DNA of 64,000 nt from Paenibacillus sp. J5C2022 (GTDB taxonomy: Bacteria; Bacillota; Bacilli; Paenibacillales; Paenibacillaceae), in the NCBI RefSeq assembly GCF_025567625.1, contig NZ_JAOQJC010000016.1, positions 1 through 64,000 of the forward strand, read 5' to 3'. The notes beneath the pieces are model-generated. The model was given only the letters and a program-made list of their open reading frames with translations. It ran no database searches and was not told where the DNA came from. A program made the position numbers and the translations under genes. This document shows, one piece after another, positions 34,502-43,591 of this stretch; the first letter of the stretch is position 1; the number at the start of each line of letters is the position of its first letter.

Positions 34502-36026
34502 CGATGAGGATCTTATCCGGAATCATATTGCGAGTATGATCGAGTGGGATGAGATCGGATGCCAGATCGTCGGTGCCGCTAGCAATGGAATTGAAGCAAT
34601 GGAGTTAATTGCGCTGCATGAACCGGACCTTGTCATTTCGGATATCCGTATGCCCTTGATGAACGGTATTCAATTATCGGAATACGTCAAGGAGAAGCAC
34701 CCTCAGATCAGGATCATTTTTTTGACGGCATACAGCGATTTTGAATATGCTCAGCAAGCGGTCAAGCTGGGGGTAGTCGACTTTATATTAAAACCTGTGA
34801 AAACATCGGAGATTATTCGAGCTGTTGAATTGCAAATTCACAATACGATGCGTACCAGCCACGAGCTGCTATTGAGTCAAGAAAAAGCAATCCAACAGAT
34901 GTTGTCCACTGCTGAGGACGAATCTGAAAAAACATCGACCATGCAAAAGCTGGGTGTTCATCAGTTAAAGCTGCAGGTGATGTGTGCCGAGATCGATAAT
35001 ATAGATGCACTGCATCGATCAGGAGAAGCCTACTCCTTGTTGGCATTAAGAGAAGTCATTAACCGGAATCTGCAATATTATCCTTATCATTATTGGCTCT
35101 ATACCGCTCCTAAAGGGATTTACATCCTTTTGTTTCAATCGAAAGAACAAATATGGAATCCGCGAGAAGATAGCATGAAGATTGCCCGAGAGTTGACCGA
35201 ATATTGCAAGACAGCCTTTCCATTCCGAGTATCCGTAGGGATCAGTCAGGTGCTTCCTTCTTTGCTGCATCTTGGTCAAGCGTGGAAGGAAATCAAAGAA
35301 TGTCTGGATTATCGAATGATGTTGGGCAAAGGTTCAATAATAGGTTACGACGCCTTATTCGGTTTGAACATTTGTCAAGATAAACAAGAAGAAGACGTTG
35401 TCCATTTGATAGGGATACTATGCAGGGGGGAAAAGGACCAAGTTCCTGTGTACCTGCGATCGATATATCGGAAAATCGTCTCCACAGGGCTTATGAGAAA
35501 CAATATTCAGTCCTACTTTCTGAATATCATCGGCAAAGTGGAAGAGATGCTATTGGAATATGGCATTCCTATACAAGAGGATGTTCAGTTGCAGGCCAAA
35601 AAAATGGTCATATCCTTCGATATTTTGGTTGATTTAATGAAATTTATGGAACAATGGCTCATGGAAATAACAGATCGCATGCAAAGCGCTCAAAGTCAAT
35701 CCGTCAAACGGATAATAAAGGAAATTACTGCGTACTTGGAAATGAATTTTACGGATGAAATTACGCTGGAGAAACTGGCGAATCATTTCCATATGAACCA
35801 TTCTTACTTAAGCCGTTTGATAAAGAAAGAGACGGGACACAACTTCCGCGATCTGCTCTGGACTTGCCGTATTGAGGCCGCTAAAAAGAAATTGACGGAA
35901 ACAAACTTGAGGGCTAATGAAATCGCTTTCCAAGTAGGATTCAAAGATGCGACTCATTTTAGCTTATTGTTTAAAAAAAATGTTGGGATCAGCCCGACGG
36001 AATATCGCAACCAAGTGAAAGTATAG
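34482..36026 (+). CDS. YesN-type AraC response regulator (importer B module)
   Basis: 514 residues from ATG 34482, preceded by AAGGAGG. The receiver has VVDDEDLIR, SDIRMPLMNG (Asp54) and FILKPVK. A long middle region (about 140-400, containing SVGISQVLPSL, a GGDEF-like dimer fold common in long YesN proteins) leads to the AraC domain (about 415-510: ITLEKLANHFHMNHSYLSRLIKKETG; RANEIAFQVGFKDATHFSLLFKK; ISPTEYRN). It is coupled to the kinase gene and followed by a terminator, so it acts on separate promoters, probably that of the binding protein at 36267. Confidence 0.92.
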   Translation: MRIIVVDDEDLIRNHIASMIEWDEIGCQIVGAASNGIEAMELIALHEPDLVISDIRMPLMNGIQLSEYVKEKHPQIRIIFLTAYSDFEYAQQAVKLGVVDFILKPVKTSEIIRAVELQIHNTMRTSHELLLSQEKAIQQMLSTAEDESEKTSTMQKLGVHQLKLQVMCAEIDNIDALHRSGEAYSLLALREVINRNLQYYPYHYWLYTAPKGIYILLFQSKEQIWNPREDSMKIARELTEYCKTAFPFRVSVGISQVLPSLLHLGQAWKEIKECLDYRMMLGKGSIIGYDALFGLNICQDKQEEDVVHLIGILCRGEKDQVPVYLRSIYRKIVSTGLMRNNIQSYFLNIIGKVEEMLLEYGIPIQEDVQLQAKKMVISFDILVDLMKFMEQWLMEITDRMQSAQSQSVKRIIKEITAYLEMNFTDEITLEKLANHFHMNHSYLSRLIKKETGHNFRDLLWTCRIEAAKKKLTETNLRANEIAFQVGFKDATHFSLLFKKNVGISPTEYRNQVKV

Positions 36027-36041
36027 TGTTGCTGACAAGAG

Positions 36042-36101
36042 AAAGACGTCTCTTGTGATACTGTTGCCGCAGTATCACATCGAAAAGGGGGCGTCTTTTT
36101 T
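36042..36101 (+). terminator. Terminator after the second YesM/YesN pair
   Basis: Outer arms AAAGACG and CGTCTTTTTT enclose an inner perfect 9-bp stem GTGATACTG-TTGCCG-CAGTATCAC. The T-run at 36095-36101 indicates intrinsic termination. The remaining 165 bp up to the next gene probably contain its promoter, but no clear pair of boxes stands out. Confidence 0.75.
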
Positions 36102-36266
36102 CCTACCCTGGACGATGAAGTGGCGGAAACGTCATAGTCAAACAAGTCAATTCCAACAAACGAATGTCAATTGGAATTATTCTAGCCAAGAGATAAAAAT
36201 ACTAAAATTAAGCTATCACATCAGGCAATCATCCATAAACAGGGGGCCTGTCAAAGGAGGAAAAGT

Positions 36267-37709
36267 ATGATTAAAAAAAGAGCTAAAACCATTTGGCTTG
36301 CAGTGTCATTGATTTTGCTATTGACTGTTGCTGCTTGTTCGAGTGGGGGGGAGAAAACGGATTCAGGTTCAAAAACTTCGGATCCTGCTGTAAAAGAGTG
36401 GGTCATTAAATATGACCCGAATGATTATTTTCCTACGGAGGCTACCGCAAAAAATCCGACGACACGTAAAGCCATGCAGGAATTGGCGGATGAGTATCAC
36501 AAGCTGCACCCGAACGTGAAAATAGAATTTGTAGAAATTCCGTTCCAAGATCGGAATGCATGGCTGCAAGCAAGAATGTTGAGCAAGGATGCACCGGACA
36601 TTTTCTGGACGCAATTTAATGATACATGGAAAAATTATCAAAAAGGTTGGTTCCTGGAAATGGACCCTTGGCTGGAAAAAGAGAACCCCTATAACGGCAA
36701 TCAAATATGGAAGGATACATTCGTACCCGGGATCATGGATAGCGTAAGAGCGCCTGACGGCAAAATCTATGATATTGCAGGGGATGGCGTGGCCGTAGCC
36801 ATTTTTTATAACAAAAATATATTTAAAGATCTGGGATTATCGATTCCAAAGACGTGGAAGGAATTTATGGATGTGCAGGCCAAAATTAAAGAAGCCGGCC
36901 ATATTCCGTTTGTATTCGGTCTCGACCCGTCAGCCCTCGATCCATTATGGGCCGATTCGCTATTGCACAGTCAATTTATGCTAGACAAATTAGATGATAT
37001 CGATATTAACGGGAACAATTATCTCGAGGTCAATGAAACAGTCAAAGCGGTGAAAGACGGAAAGCTGCCTAATATGGACATTCTTAAGCAAGAATGGTCG
37101 TTGATCAAGGAATGGTCGCAATATTGGCCAAAAGGATTTAACGCCAAGTTTGACGGAGATCAGATGTTTTTGTCCGGAAAAGCGGCTATGCAGCTGCAAG
37201 GAAGTTGGAATGTTTCTTATCTTCAAAATCAGAAGATGCCATTTGAGTGGGGTACGTTTAATATGCCGGCCATTACACAGGATGTGGCATCGCTGGCATC
37301 CGGTAATGCGACAAAAATCTACGGGCCATGGGGAGGATTGCAGTGGATTGTCCCGGGCTACTTGGAAAAAGAAGAGCCTGACAAAATACCGGTCATCATG
37401 GACTTCCTCATGTTCCTCAGTACGCCTGACAATGTGACGAAACTCGTACATGAAGCCAATTCGGAACCGAATGTCATAGGGGCTACTCCGCCTGAAGGGC
37501 ACGAGACGTTTACTGAAAATATTCCTTTGGCCAATGTGCAGGGGTACCACGCCCTTTTTGATCCGCCGTTTAATGATAAAGTCGGGACGGCAGTTCAATT
37601 TTATATAGGCGGAGAATGGTCAGAGGAGAAATTTCTGGAGAAAATGAAATCCTATTATTTGGAGGCAGCCGATCGACTGGCAACGGCAAATCCTGAGTGG
37701 GTGAAATAA
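36267..37709 (+). CDS. Sugar-binding lipoprotein (importer B)
   Basis: 480 residues, ribosome site GGAGGAAAA. The lipoprotein signal is LLLTVAAC (Cys24). It is a UgpB/MalE-type family 1 solute-binding protein: RKAMQELADEYHKLHPNVKIEFVEIP, then DAPDIFWTQFND, FYNKNIFKDLGLSIPKTWKEF and GKAAMQLQGSWN. It is first in its operon. A terminator immediately downstream should let it accumulate above the two permeases, as is usual for binding proteins. Confidence 0.92.
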   Translation: MIKKRAKTIWLAVSLILLLTVAACSSGGEKTDSGSKTSDPAVKEWVIKYDPNDYFPTEATAKNPTTRKAMQELADEYHKLHPNVKIEFVEIPFQDRNAWLQARMLSKDAPDIFWTQFNDTWKNYQKGWFLEMDPWLEKENPYNGNQIWKDTFVPGIMDSVRAPDGKIYDIAGDGVAVAIFYNKNIFKDLGLSIPKTWKEFMDVQAKIKEAGHIPFVFGLDPSALDPLWADSLLHSQFMLDKLDDIDINGNNYLEVNETVKAVKDGKLPNMDILKQEWSLIKEWSQYWPKGFNAKFDGDQMFLSGKAAMQLQGSWNVSYLQNQKMPFEWGTFNMPAITQDVASLASGNATKIYGPWGGLQWIVPGYLEKEEPDKIPVIMDFLMFLSTPDNVTKLVHEANSEPNVIGATPPEGHETFTENIPLANVQGYHALFDPPFNDKVGTAVQFYIGGEWSEEKFLEKMKSYYLEAADRLATANPEWVK

Positions 37710-37718
37710 GAGAGCAAC

Positions 37719-37750
37719 AAAGGGGATCGATAAAAAGATCCCCTTTATTA
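37719..37750 (+). terminator. Intra-operon attenuating terminator
   Basis: AAAGGGGATC (37719-37728) pairs perfectly with GATCCCCTTT (37737-37746), with an 8-nt loop and TATTA after it. The short tail suggests partial termination between the binding-protein and permease genes. Confidence 0.75.
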
Positions 37751-37775
37751 CAAACAGAAGCGGTGATATAAAAAA

Positions 37776-38732
37776 ATGTCAACGGCGAATGCAAAAGAGC
37801 TTCGATTGCCACCAACCTTTTACAGCAACAAGAGGAGGCGAAAGCGCGGAATTATAAACGCTAAGGCTTACTTGTTTGTTCTTCCGACCGTCATCATGAT
37901 TTTCACATTCAGCTACTATCCGGCAATCGCAGCCTTCTATTATTCCTTCACGAATTGGGACGGCTTTCGTCCAGCGCAATTTATCGGGTTTGATAACTTT
38001 GTTTCTATATTTACAACGGAAGAGTTTCGTCAAGCGTTTTTGAATTTGTTATGGATTACGTTGTTCAGCGTGTTTGTCACGATAACGGTTCCTCTCATTG
38101 TCGCACTATTTATTTATAAAATACGCAATCAAAAACTGCAGTATTTCTACCGGTTGCTGTTCGTATTTCCAATGGTTGTCCCGGCTATGGTCGGAATCTT
38201 GTTGTGGCAGTTTATTCTAAATCCCGATGTCGGATTAATGAATGCCGTTCTATCCGCATCTGGCGTCCCGCAGGATCAGTTGCCGTTATGGCTAGCCAGT
38301 CCTAAAACAGCGATGCTTTCGTTATTTGTGATGGGGTTCCCTTATGTATCGGGAGTCAATATATTGATTTACTTGGCCGGTTTGCAAAACATTCCGAAAG
38401 AATTGAAGGAAGCGGCTATCGTTGATGGAGCAAACGGGTTTAGACTGTTTTTCAAAATCGAGCTTCCATTGGTGATGTCTCAAATCAAGCTTCTGGTCAT
38501 ACTTACCGTTATTGGCGTTCTCCAATCGTTCCATATCCAGCTTGTATTAACGGGTGGCGGGCCGATGAACTCCACAACGGTTCCAGGCTACATCATGTAT
38601 AAGGAAGCTATCAATAATAACCAGTTAGGATACGGTTGTGCGATAGGTGTAGTATTGTTTTTGCTCATATTTACACTAACCGTCATTAACAATAAATATT
38701 TGAAATCGTCCACCGAGTACGATCAAGGGTAG
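37776..38732 (+). CDS. ABC sugar permease, UgpA/MalF type (importer B)
   Basis: 318 residues with six helices: AYLFVLPTVIMIFTFSYYPAIAAFYYS, FIGFDNF, then the EAA loop LKEAAIVDGANGFRLFFKIELPLVMSQ near residue 215. It pairs with the following UgpE/MalG-type permease, 19 nt downstream. ATG 37776 has only a weak GGTG ribosome site, consistent with lower expression than the binding protein. Confidence 0.92.
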   Translation: MSTANAKELRLPPTFYSNKRRRKRGIINAKAYLFVLPTVIMIFTFSYYPAIAAFYYSFTNWDGFRPAQFIGFDNFVSIFTTEEFRQAFLNLLWITLFSVFVTITVPLIVALFIYKIRNQKLQYFYRLLFVFPMVVPAMVGILLWQFILNPDVGLMNAVLSASGVPQDQLPLWLASPKTAMLSLFVMGFPYVSGVNILIYLAGLQNIPKELKEAAIVDGANGFRLFFKIELPLVMSQIKLLVILTVIGVLQSFHIQLVLTGGGPMNSTTVPGYIMYKEAINNNQLGYGCAIGVVLFLLIFTLTVINNKYLKSSTEYDQG

Positions 38733-38751
38733 GAACGATGAGGAGATTGAC

Positions 38752-39573
38752 ATGCGAAAACTAACGCTCGGCAATGGGATCATGCATTCCATCTTGATAT
38801 TCCTGGGTATTCTCACAGTAGTTCCGCTTATCATGATGGTATTAATTTCATTCAAAGACACTTATCAGTTTAATATGAATCGATGGACGCTCACTTTTCC
38901 TTTGCATTTCGAGAATTATTCCGAGGCATGGGTTGCTATTCGAGGTTATATCTCCAATAGCTTCATCATCAGTGGTGTCACGGTTGTCGGCGTCATGGTC
39001 ATTTCTTGTATGGCAGCGTATCCTTTGGCGCGAATGCGCTTTTTCCTGAAGGAGCAAATCTATTTTCTTATTATTTCTTTGCTCATGATCCCCGGTATTT
39101 TAACGATGGTTCCGCTGTACAGTTTGATCATAGATCTTGGCTTTATCAATACCTGGATGGGGGTATGGGGGCCTTATATCGCAGGAGGTCAAATTTTTTG
39201 CATCTTCGTTCTCCGCTCCTTCTTCTCATCGTTATCGGAGGAAATGTTTGAAGCGGCGCGGATGGACGGAGCCGGAGAGATTAGAGTGCTGGTCAGCCTT
39301 GTTGTCCCGTTATCGAAGCCTATTATCGGAACGCTCGCTGTATTGAATGTGTTATCTACATGGAATGAATTCGTATTGCCCATTATGGTATTGAATAAGA
39401 TCGAATTGCAGCCGATCCCTGTCGGATTGCTTTCGATCGGGACAAAATTTGCTAATGATTATGGCTCATTATTCGCAGGATATGTCATTGCCTCGCTCCC
39501 GCTCCTTATATTGTTTGCGCTGGCAAGCAAGCAATTTGTCGAAGGATTGGCATCAGGCTCAGTAAAATTATAG
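38752..39573 (+). CDS. ABC sugar permease, UgpE/MalG type (importer B)
   Basis: 273 residues. Family marks are VPLIMMVLISFKDTYQFN, AAYPLARMRFFLKEQIYFL, MIPGILTMVPLYSLIIDLGFINTW and the EAA loop FEAARMDGAGEIRVLVSLVVPLSKP. It ends with LASKQFVEGLASGSVKL, the usual UgpE terminus. GAGGAG precedes the ATG. The GH2 gene begins 20 nt after the stop. Confidence 0.92.
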   Translation: MRKLTLGNGIMHSILIFLGILTVVPLIMMVLISFKDTYQFNMNRWTLTFPLHFENYSEAWVAIRGYISNSFIISGVTVVGVMVISCMAAYPLARMRFFLKEQIYFLIISLLMIPGILTMVPLYSLIIDLGFINTWMGVWGPYIAGGQIFCIFVLRSFFSSLSEEMFEAARMDGAGEIRVLVSLVVPLSKPIIGTLAVLNVLSTWNEFVLPIMVLNKIELQPIPVGLLSIGTKFANDYGSLFAGYVIASLPLLILFALASKQFVEGLASGSVKL

Positions 39574-39593
39574 ATACAAGGGAGCTTAATTCA

Positions 39594-41906
39594 ATGAATA
39601 ATCGTAGTTTAAACGGGCTCTGGACACTTTACTACTTTCCTCAGGGGAAGTATACCATTACACATCCTGATCAGCTGACGGATATGCAGCTGCCTTCAGT
39701 ACAGGCTGTTGTTCCGGGAAACGTTGAATTGGATCTTATGGAAGCACATATATTGCCCGATCTCTTTTTCGGTAACCAGATTAAGCTTCTCAAGCCCTAT
39801 GAGTTGTATGAGTGGTGGTATGTGAGAGAGTTCCAGCCGACTGATATCAGCAATCGGGAAGCGGATCTTGTATTTCATGGAGTCGATTGTCTTGCCACCT
39901 ACTGGTTGAATGGGATACAGATCGGAACCTCGGATAATATGTTTATCGAGCACAGGTTTAACGTTACGGAGCAATTGCAGGAAAACAAGTCCAACACTGT
40001 GGCCGTTCGGTTGGTTTCTCCTATACTGGAGGCTGCGAAAAAGAGCTATGACCCCATCCATTTTGCATTGGAAACGAACTGGGAGCAGCTTTGGATTCGG
40101 AAGGCGCCGCATAGCTTCGGGTGGGATATTATGCCAAGGGCTGTATCTGCCGGATTGTGGCGCTCAGTGGAACTGGATATACACGAACAAAATGAGATTG
40201 AGGAATTGTATTTTTGCACGATTCAAGCAGATCAGCATAAAGCTCACATGACCGTTCATTATCAGCTCCAGATTGATCCGGAGAACTTCGGTGAAATGGA
40301 GATAAGATGCAGCGGGCAGTGCGGAGATTCTGCTTTTGAACTAAAACGCAGAGTGAATTTTCGCGCAGGAGCAGTGGAAATAGAAATTGACAAACCGATG
40401 CTGTGGTGGCCGAGAGGATACGGGCAAGCCAGCTTGTACAAGGTGAGAACGCAGTTATTGCTGCAAGGAAAAGTGGTTGCCGAAAGGCAAGATACGATTG
40501 GGATTCGCACCGTTGAGCTCATTCGTACAGATGTGACCGGTACGGAGAATCCCGGAGAGTTTTTATTTAAAGTCAACGATGTCCCTATTTTTTGCAAAGG
40601 CTCTAATTGGGTTCCCGCAGATGTATTCCACAGCAGGGATGCTTCGCGGTACGAACGTATTCTCGAGCTGTTTCGTGAGACGGAGTGCAATATGGTTCGC
40701 TGTTGGGGCGGCAATGTATATGAGGACCATGCCTTTTTCGAGTTATGCAATGAATATGGATTAATGGTATGGCAGGATTTCGCTCTTGCCTGCGGATTTT
40801 ATCCCCAGACGATTGACTTTCAACAAGTGATTCGTGAAGAAGCGATGTCGGTCATCAAGAAGCTAAGAAATCATCCCTCGATCGTATTATGGTGCGGTGA
40901 CAATGAGATCGATATCTTTTGTTATTACAAAGGTCTTGACCCTGCGTTCAATAAGATTAACCGAGAAGTACTGGCGGAGGTTGCGTTTCAATGCGATCCG
41001 AGACGTCCGTACTTGCCCAGCTCTCCTTACTTCTCGCCAAGTGCAATCGCCCAGAAGCAAGAGCGGCTTGTGCCAGAAGCCCATTTATGGGGACCGAGAG
41101 ATTACTACAAAAGTAAATTTTATACGGACAGCCCCCATCATTTCGTAAGTGAAATCGGTTATCATGGGTGCCCGAATGTGTCGTCAATGAAGCAGTTTAT
41201 CGATGCGGAAAGCCTGTGGCCTTATCAAGATAACGAGCAATGGACCACCCATTGCTCCGACCCGATCGGCCTGGATGGGCCGTATGCATACCGTGTTAAA
41301 CTGATGGCGGATCAGATCAAGGAACTGTTCGGCGTGTCTCCCGATAATCTCGAAGATTTCGTGCTTGCTTCACAAATTTCGCAGGCAGAAGCCAAAAAGT
41401 TTTTTATCGAGATGACTCGCATCAAAAAGTGGCGCCGCACAGGTATTGTTTGGTGGAATATGATGGATGGCTGGCCACAATTCTCAGATGCGGTAGTCGA
41501 TTATTACTTTGGCAAAAAGCTGGCCTATCATTATATCAAAAGAGCTCAGGAACCGGTGTGCATCATGATTGACGAACCGCATAACTGGCATGTTCAAGTG
41601 ATGATCAGCAACGATACCAGGCTACACGCTTCCGGGGATTACAAAATATGGGATGCTGACTCCGGACAATCGCTTCTGGAAGGGAATTTTCATGCAGGAG
41701 CAAATACAAATTTGAATTTGGGGAAAATTCGCGTTTCGAATGGAGAGCAGCGTTTATTTTTAATGCAATGGACAATGGAAGGGAAAACATACGGGAATCA
41801 TTATATGCTGGGCTACCCGCCTTTTTCATTGGATACCTACAAGCGATGGTTATTTGATATTGCCGCTTTGCAAGCTGATTTTCAAGCCGATGCTGTAGGA
41901 AAGTAG
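39594..41906 (+). CDS. GH2 beta-mannosidase/glucosaminidase-like glycoside hydrolase
   Basis: 770 residues, no signal peptide. Jelly-roll (about 1-190: GLWTLYYFPQG, VPGNVELDLM, FHGVDCLATYWLNG), Ig-like domain (about 195-310) and TIM barrel (about 320-640) follow the GH2 order. RCWGGNVYEDHAFFELCNEYGLMVWQDF is typical of the beta-mannosidase/exo-glucosaminidase branch. The acid/base Glu438 lies in WCGDNEID and the likely nucleophile Glu520 in HHFVSEIG. A C-terminal Ig-like domain (about 660-765) resembles those of mannosidases. It sits in the importer B operon, so it would trim imported oligosaccharides in the cytosol. Sugar specificity (mannose or other) is inferred from the branch only. Confidence 0.88.
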   Translation: MNNRSLNGLWTLYYFPQGKYTITHPDQLTDMQLPSVQAVVPGNVELDLMEAHILPDLFFGNQIKLLKPYELYEWWYVREFQPTDISNREADLVFHGVDCLATYWLNGIQIGTSDNMFIEHRFNVTEQLQENKSNTVAVRLVSPILEAAKKSYDPIHFALETNWEQLWIRKAPHSFGWDIMPRAVSAGLWRSVELDIHEQNEIEELYFCTIQADQHKAHMTVHYQLQIDPENFGEMEIRCSGQCGDSAFELKRRVNFRAGAVEIEIDKPMLWWPRGYGQASLYKVRTQLLLQGKVVAERQDTIGIRTVELIRTDVTGTENPGEFLFKVNDVPIFCKGSNWVPADVFHSRDASRYERILELFRETECNMVRCWGGNVYEDHAFFELCNEYGLMVWQDFALACGFYPQTIDFQQVIREEAMSVIKKLRNHPSIVLWCGDNEIDIFCYYKGLDPAFNKINREVLAEVAFQCDPRRPYLPSSPYFSPSAIAQKQERLVPEAHLWGPRDYYKSKFYTDSPHHFVSEIGYHGCPNVSSMKQFIDAESLWPYQDNEQWTTHCSDPIGLDGPYAYRVKLMADQIKELFGVSPDNLEDFVLASQISQAEAKKFFIEMTRIKKWRRTGIVWWNMMDGWPQFSDAVVDYYFGKKLAYHYIKRAQEPVCIMIDEPHNWHVQVMISNDTRLHASGDYKIWDADSGQSLLEGNFHAGANTNLNLGKIRVSNGEQRLFLMQWTMEGKTYGNHYMLGYPPFSLDTYKRWLFDIAALQADFQADAVGK

Positions 41907-41941
41907 AGTTGAGCGCAATTCATTAACCGGGGGAGTAGCAA

Positions 41942-43525
41942 ATGTTAAAAAACAATCGTGTGAACATCGTAAATTTTATCAGAGGCGTGGAGCCAAGAGG
42001 TCCGGTAGACCTTATAGAGCCTGTTCGCGAACAAATTCGGTTAGTTCAACAGAACAATCTGGCGGCAACCTGGCTTGTTCAATACGACGCTCTAATCGAT
42101 GAACGATTCACCAATTTGTTAAAAGAACAATTGAATGAAGAGCAAGAGGTAGGCGCTTGGTTTGAATTTTCCCAGATTTTAGTTGAAAAGATCGGCAGTA
42201 CATGGAAAGGCCGCTGGCAGTGGGACTGGCATGCGCATGTTGGTCTTTCGATAGGCTATTCGCCTCGCGAACGTGAACTGCTTGCCGATGCGTATATGGC
42301 GGAATTTTATCAAGTATTCGGAACGTATCCGAAGTCTGTAGGGTCATGGCAGATAGACGCTCATATGTTAGGCTACATGGCTGACAAATACGGGATCGTC
42401 GCATCATGCAATTGCAAGGACCAATGGGGAACCGACGGCTATACGCTTTGGGGCGGATACTATAATCAAGCTTATTATCCTAGTCGCAAAAACTCCTTTA
42501 TACCTGCACAGCAGAGAGAAAATCAAATATCCGTTCCTGTCTTTCGTATGCTGGGCAGTGATCCCATATACCAGTATGACGTCGACATGAATGATGAGCA
42601 TGCGGAGCAAAGTGTCATCACTCTGGAGCCGGCATGCAGAGCTGCCGGAGGTGGGGGCGGTGGCGATCCGGAGTGGGTGCGTTGGTTTTTCGATGTCAAT
42701 TTCAATGAAGCCTCTCTCTCGTTCGGCTATACGCAAGTAGGACAAGAAAATGCGTTCGGTTGGGAGCTAATGAAGGAGGGGTTGACGGATCAAATTCAAC
42801 TTCTCGCTGAACGGCAATCCATGGGCGAACTGCAGGTAGAAACGCTAGCTCAGACAGGTATCTGGTATAGGAGCAATTACGAATTGACGCCGGCTTCTTC
42901 TGTCGTTGCGAGAAAAGATTGGAAAAATGAAGGGAAACAGTCCGTGTGGTTTTCCAATCGCAACTATCGCCTCAATGTTTACTGGGATCATGATCAGTTC
43001 TGGTTGAGAGACATTCATTTTTATGACGAAAGTTACGAGGAACGCTACTTGACTGAAGTATGTGCCGGACCTACTTGTCTGTATGATGCGCTGCCGGTGC
43101 TGGATGGGGCAAGATGGGGCGAGGCCGACAGTAAGGCTGGCATTTATCCAATATGTCATCATTCGGACGGTTCAATTGGCCAATTGAAGGGAAATAAGCC
43201 GATATTGGAAAATTTGAACGAAGAAGAGCTTCGAATATCGGTGGCACTGGATGGAGGAGGATACCTGGTCATTCACTGCGCTTTGGACAAGATTATGGTT
43301 CAAAGTGACATGAAAGGCTGGGGATTGCGAATGAATTGGAATGAGGCTCGAGCGATACCAATTACAGAAGTGTCGGATAGCAGCATTCATTATGTGTATA
43401 ACCACTATCCTTACAAAATCAATTGTGAGGATGGAACAATATTGATTGACGAGCAAAAAGCCGGCGAACTTACAATCGTGCCGGAACGTCAAGCAATCGT
43501 TTTATGTCCGCTTGGTAACGGATAG
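41942..43525 (+). CDS. Deacetylase-like (NodB/GH57-type barrel) protein of unknown function
   Basis: 527 residues without a signal peptide, ribosome site GGGGGAG. I do not recognise the family firmly; it may be a DUF3863-type protein. The N-terminal half reads like a distorted deacetylase/GH57 barrel: NIVNFIRGVEPRGP, NNLAATWLVQYDALID, EVGAWFEF, WDWHAHVGLSIGYSPRERELLADAYM, TYPKSVGSWQIDAHMLGYMADKYGIVASCNCKDQWGTDGY. Conserved-looking acids and histidines (WQIDAHML, WDWHAHVG) could form a metal or catalytic site. A Gly-rich loop (AAGGGGGGDPEW) precedes a beta-rich C-terminal half. Placed between GH2 and an exported beta-helix protein, it probably acts on the same glycan. Confidence 0.6.
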   Translation: MLKNNRVNIVNFIRGVEPRGPVDLIEPVREQIRLVQQNNLAATWLVQYDALIDERFTNLLKEQLNEEQEVGAWFEFSQILVEKIGSTWKGRWQWDWHAHVGLSIGYSPRERELLADAYMAEFYQVFGTYPKSVGSWQIDAHMLGYMADKYGIVASCNCKDQWGTDGYTLWGGYYNQAYYPSRKNSFIPAQQRENQISVPVFRMLGSDPIYQYDVDMNDEHAEQSVITLEPACRAAGGGGGGDPEWVRWFFDVNFNEASLSFGYTQVGQENAFGWELMKEGLTDQIQLLAERQSMGELQVETLAQTGIWYRSNYELTPASSVVARKDWKNEGKQSVWFSNRNYRLNVYWDHDQFWLRDIHFYDESYEERYLTEVCAGPTCLYDALPVLDGARWGEADSKAGIYPICHHSDGSIGQLKGNKPILENLNEEELRISVALDGGGYLVIHCALDKIMVQSDMKGWGLRMNWNEARAIPITEVSDSSIHYVYNHYPYKINCEDGTILIDEQKAGELTIVPERQAIVLCPLGNG

Positions 43526-43591
43526 TATGGGGCAATCCCCTGCACTATAAATCGCAGTCATGCTGCAAAAATATGAATTGGAGGCGTTCGT

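Noticed and set aside
36055..36270. 71-codon ORF before the importer B lipoprotein
   Set aside because: Begins inside the terminator structure and ends on the ribosome site of the next gene.
36990..37598. 202-codon minus-strand ORF opposite the importer B lipoprotein gene
   Set aside because: No motifs or ribosome site; shadow of the coding strand.
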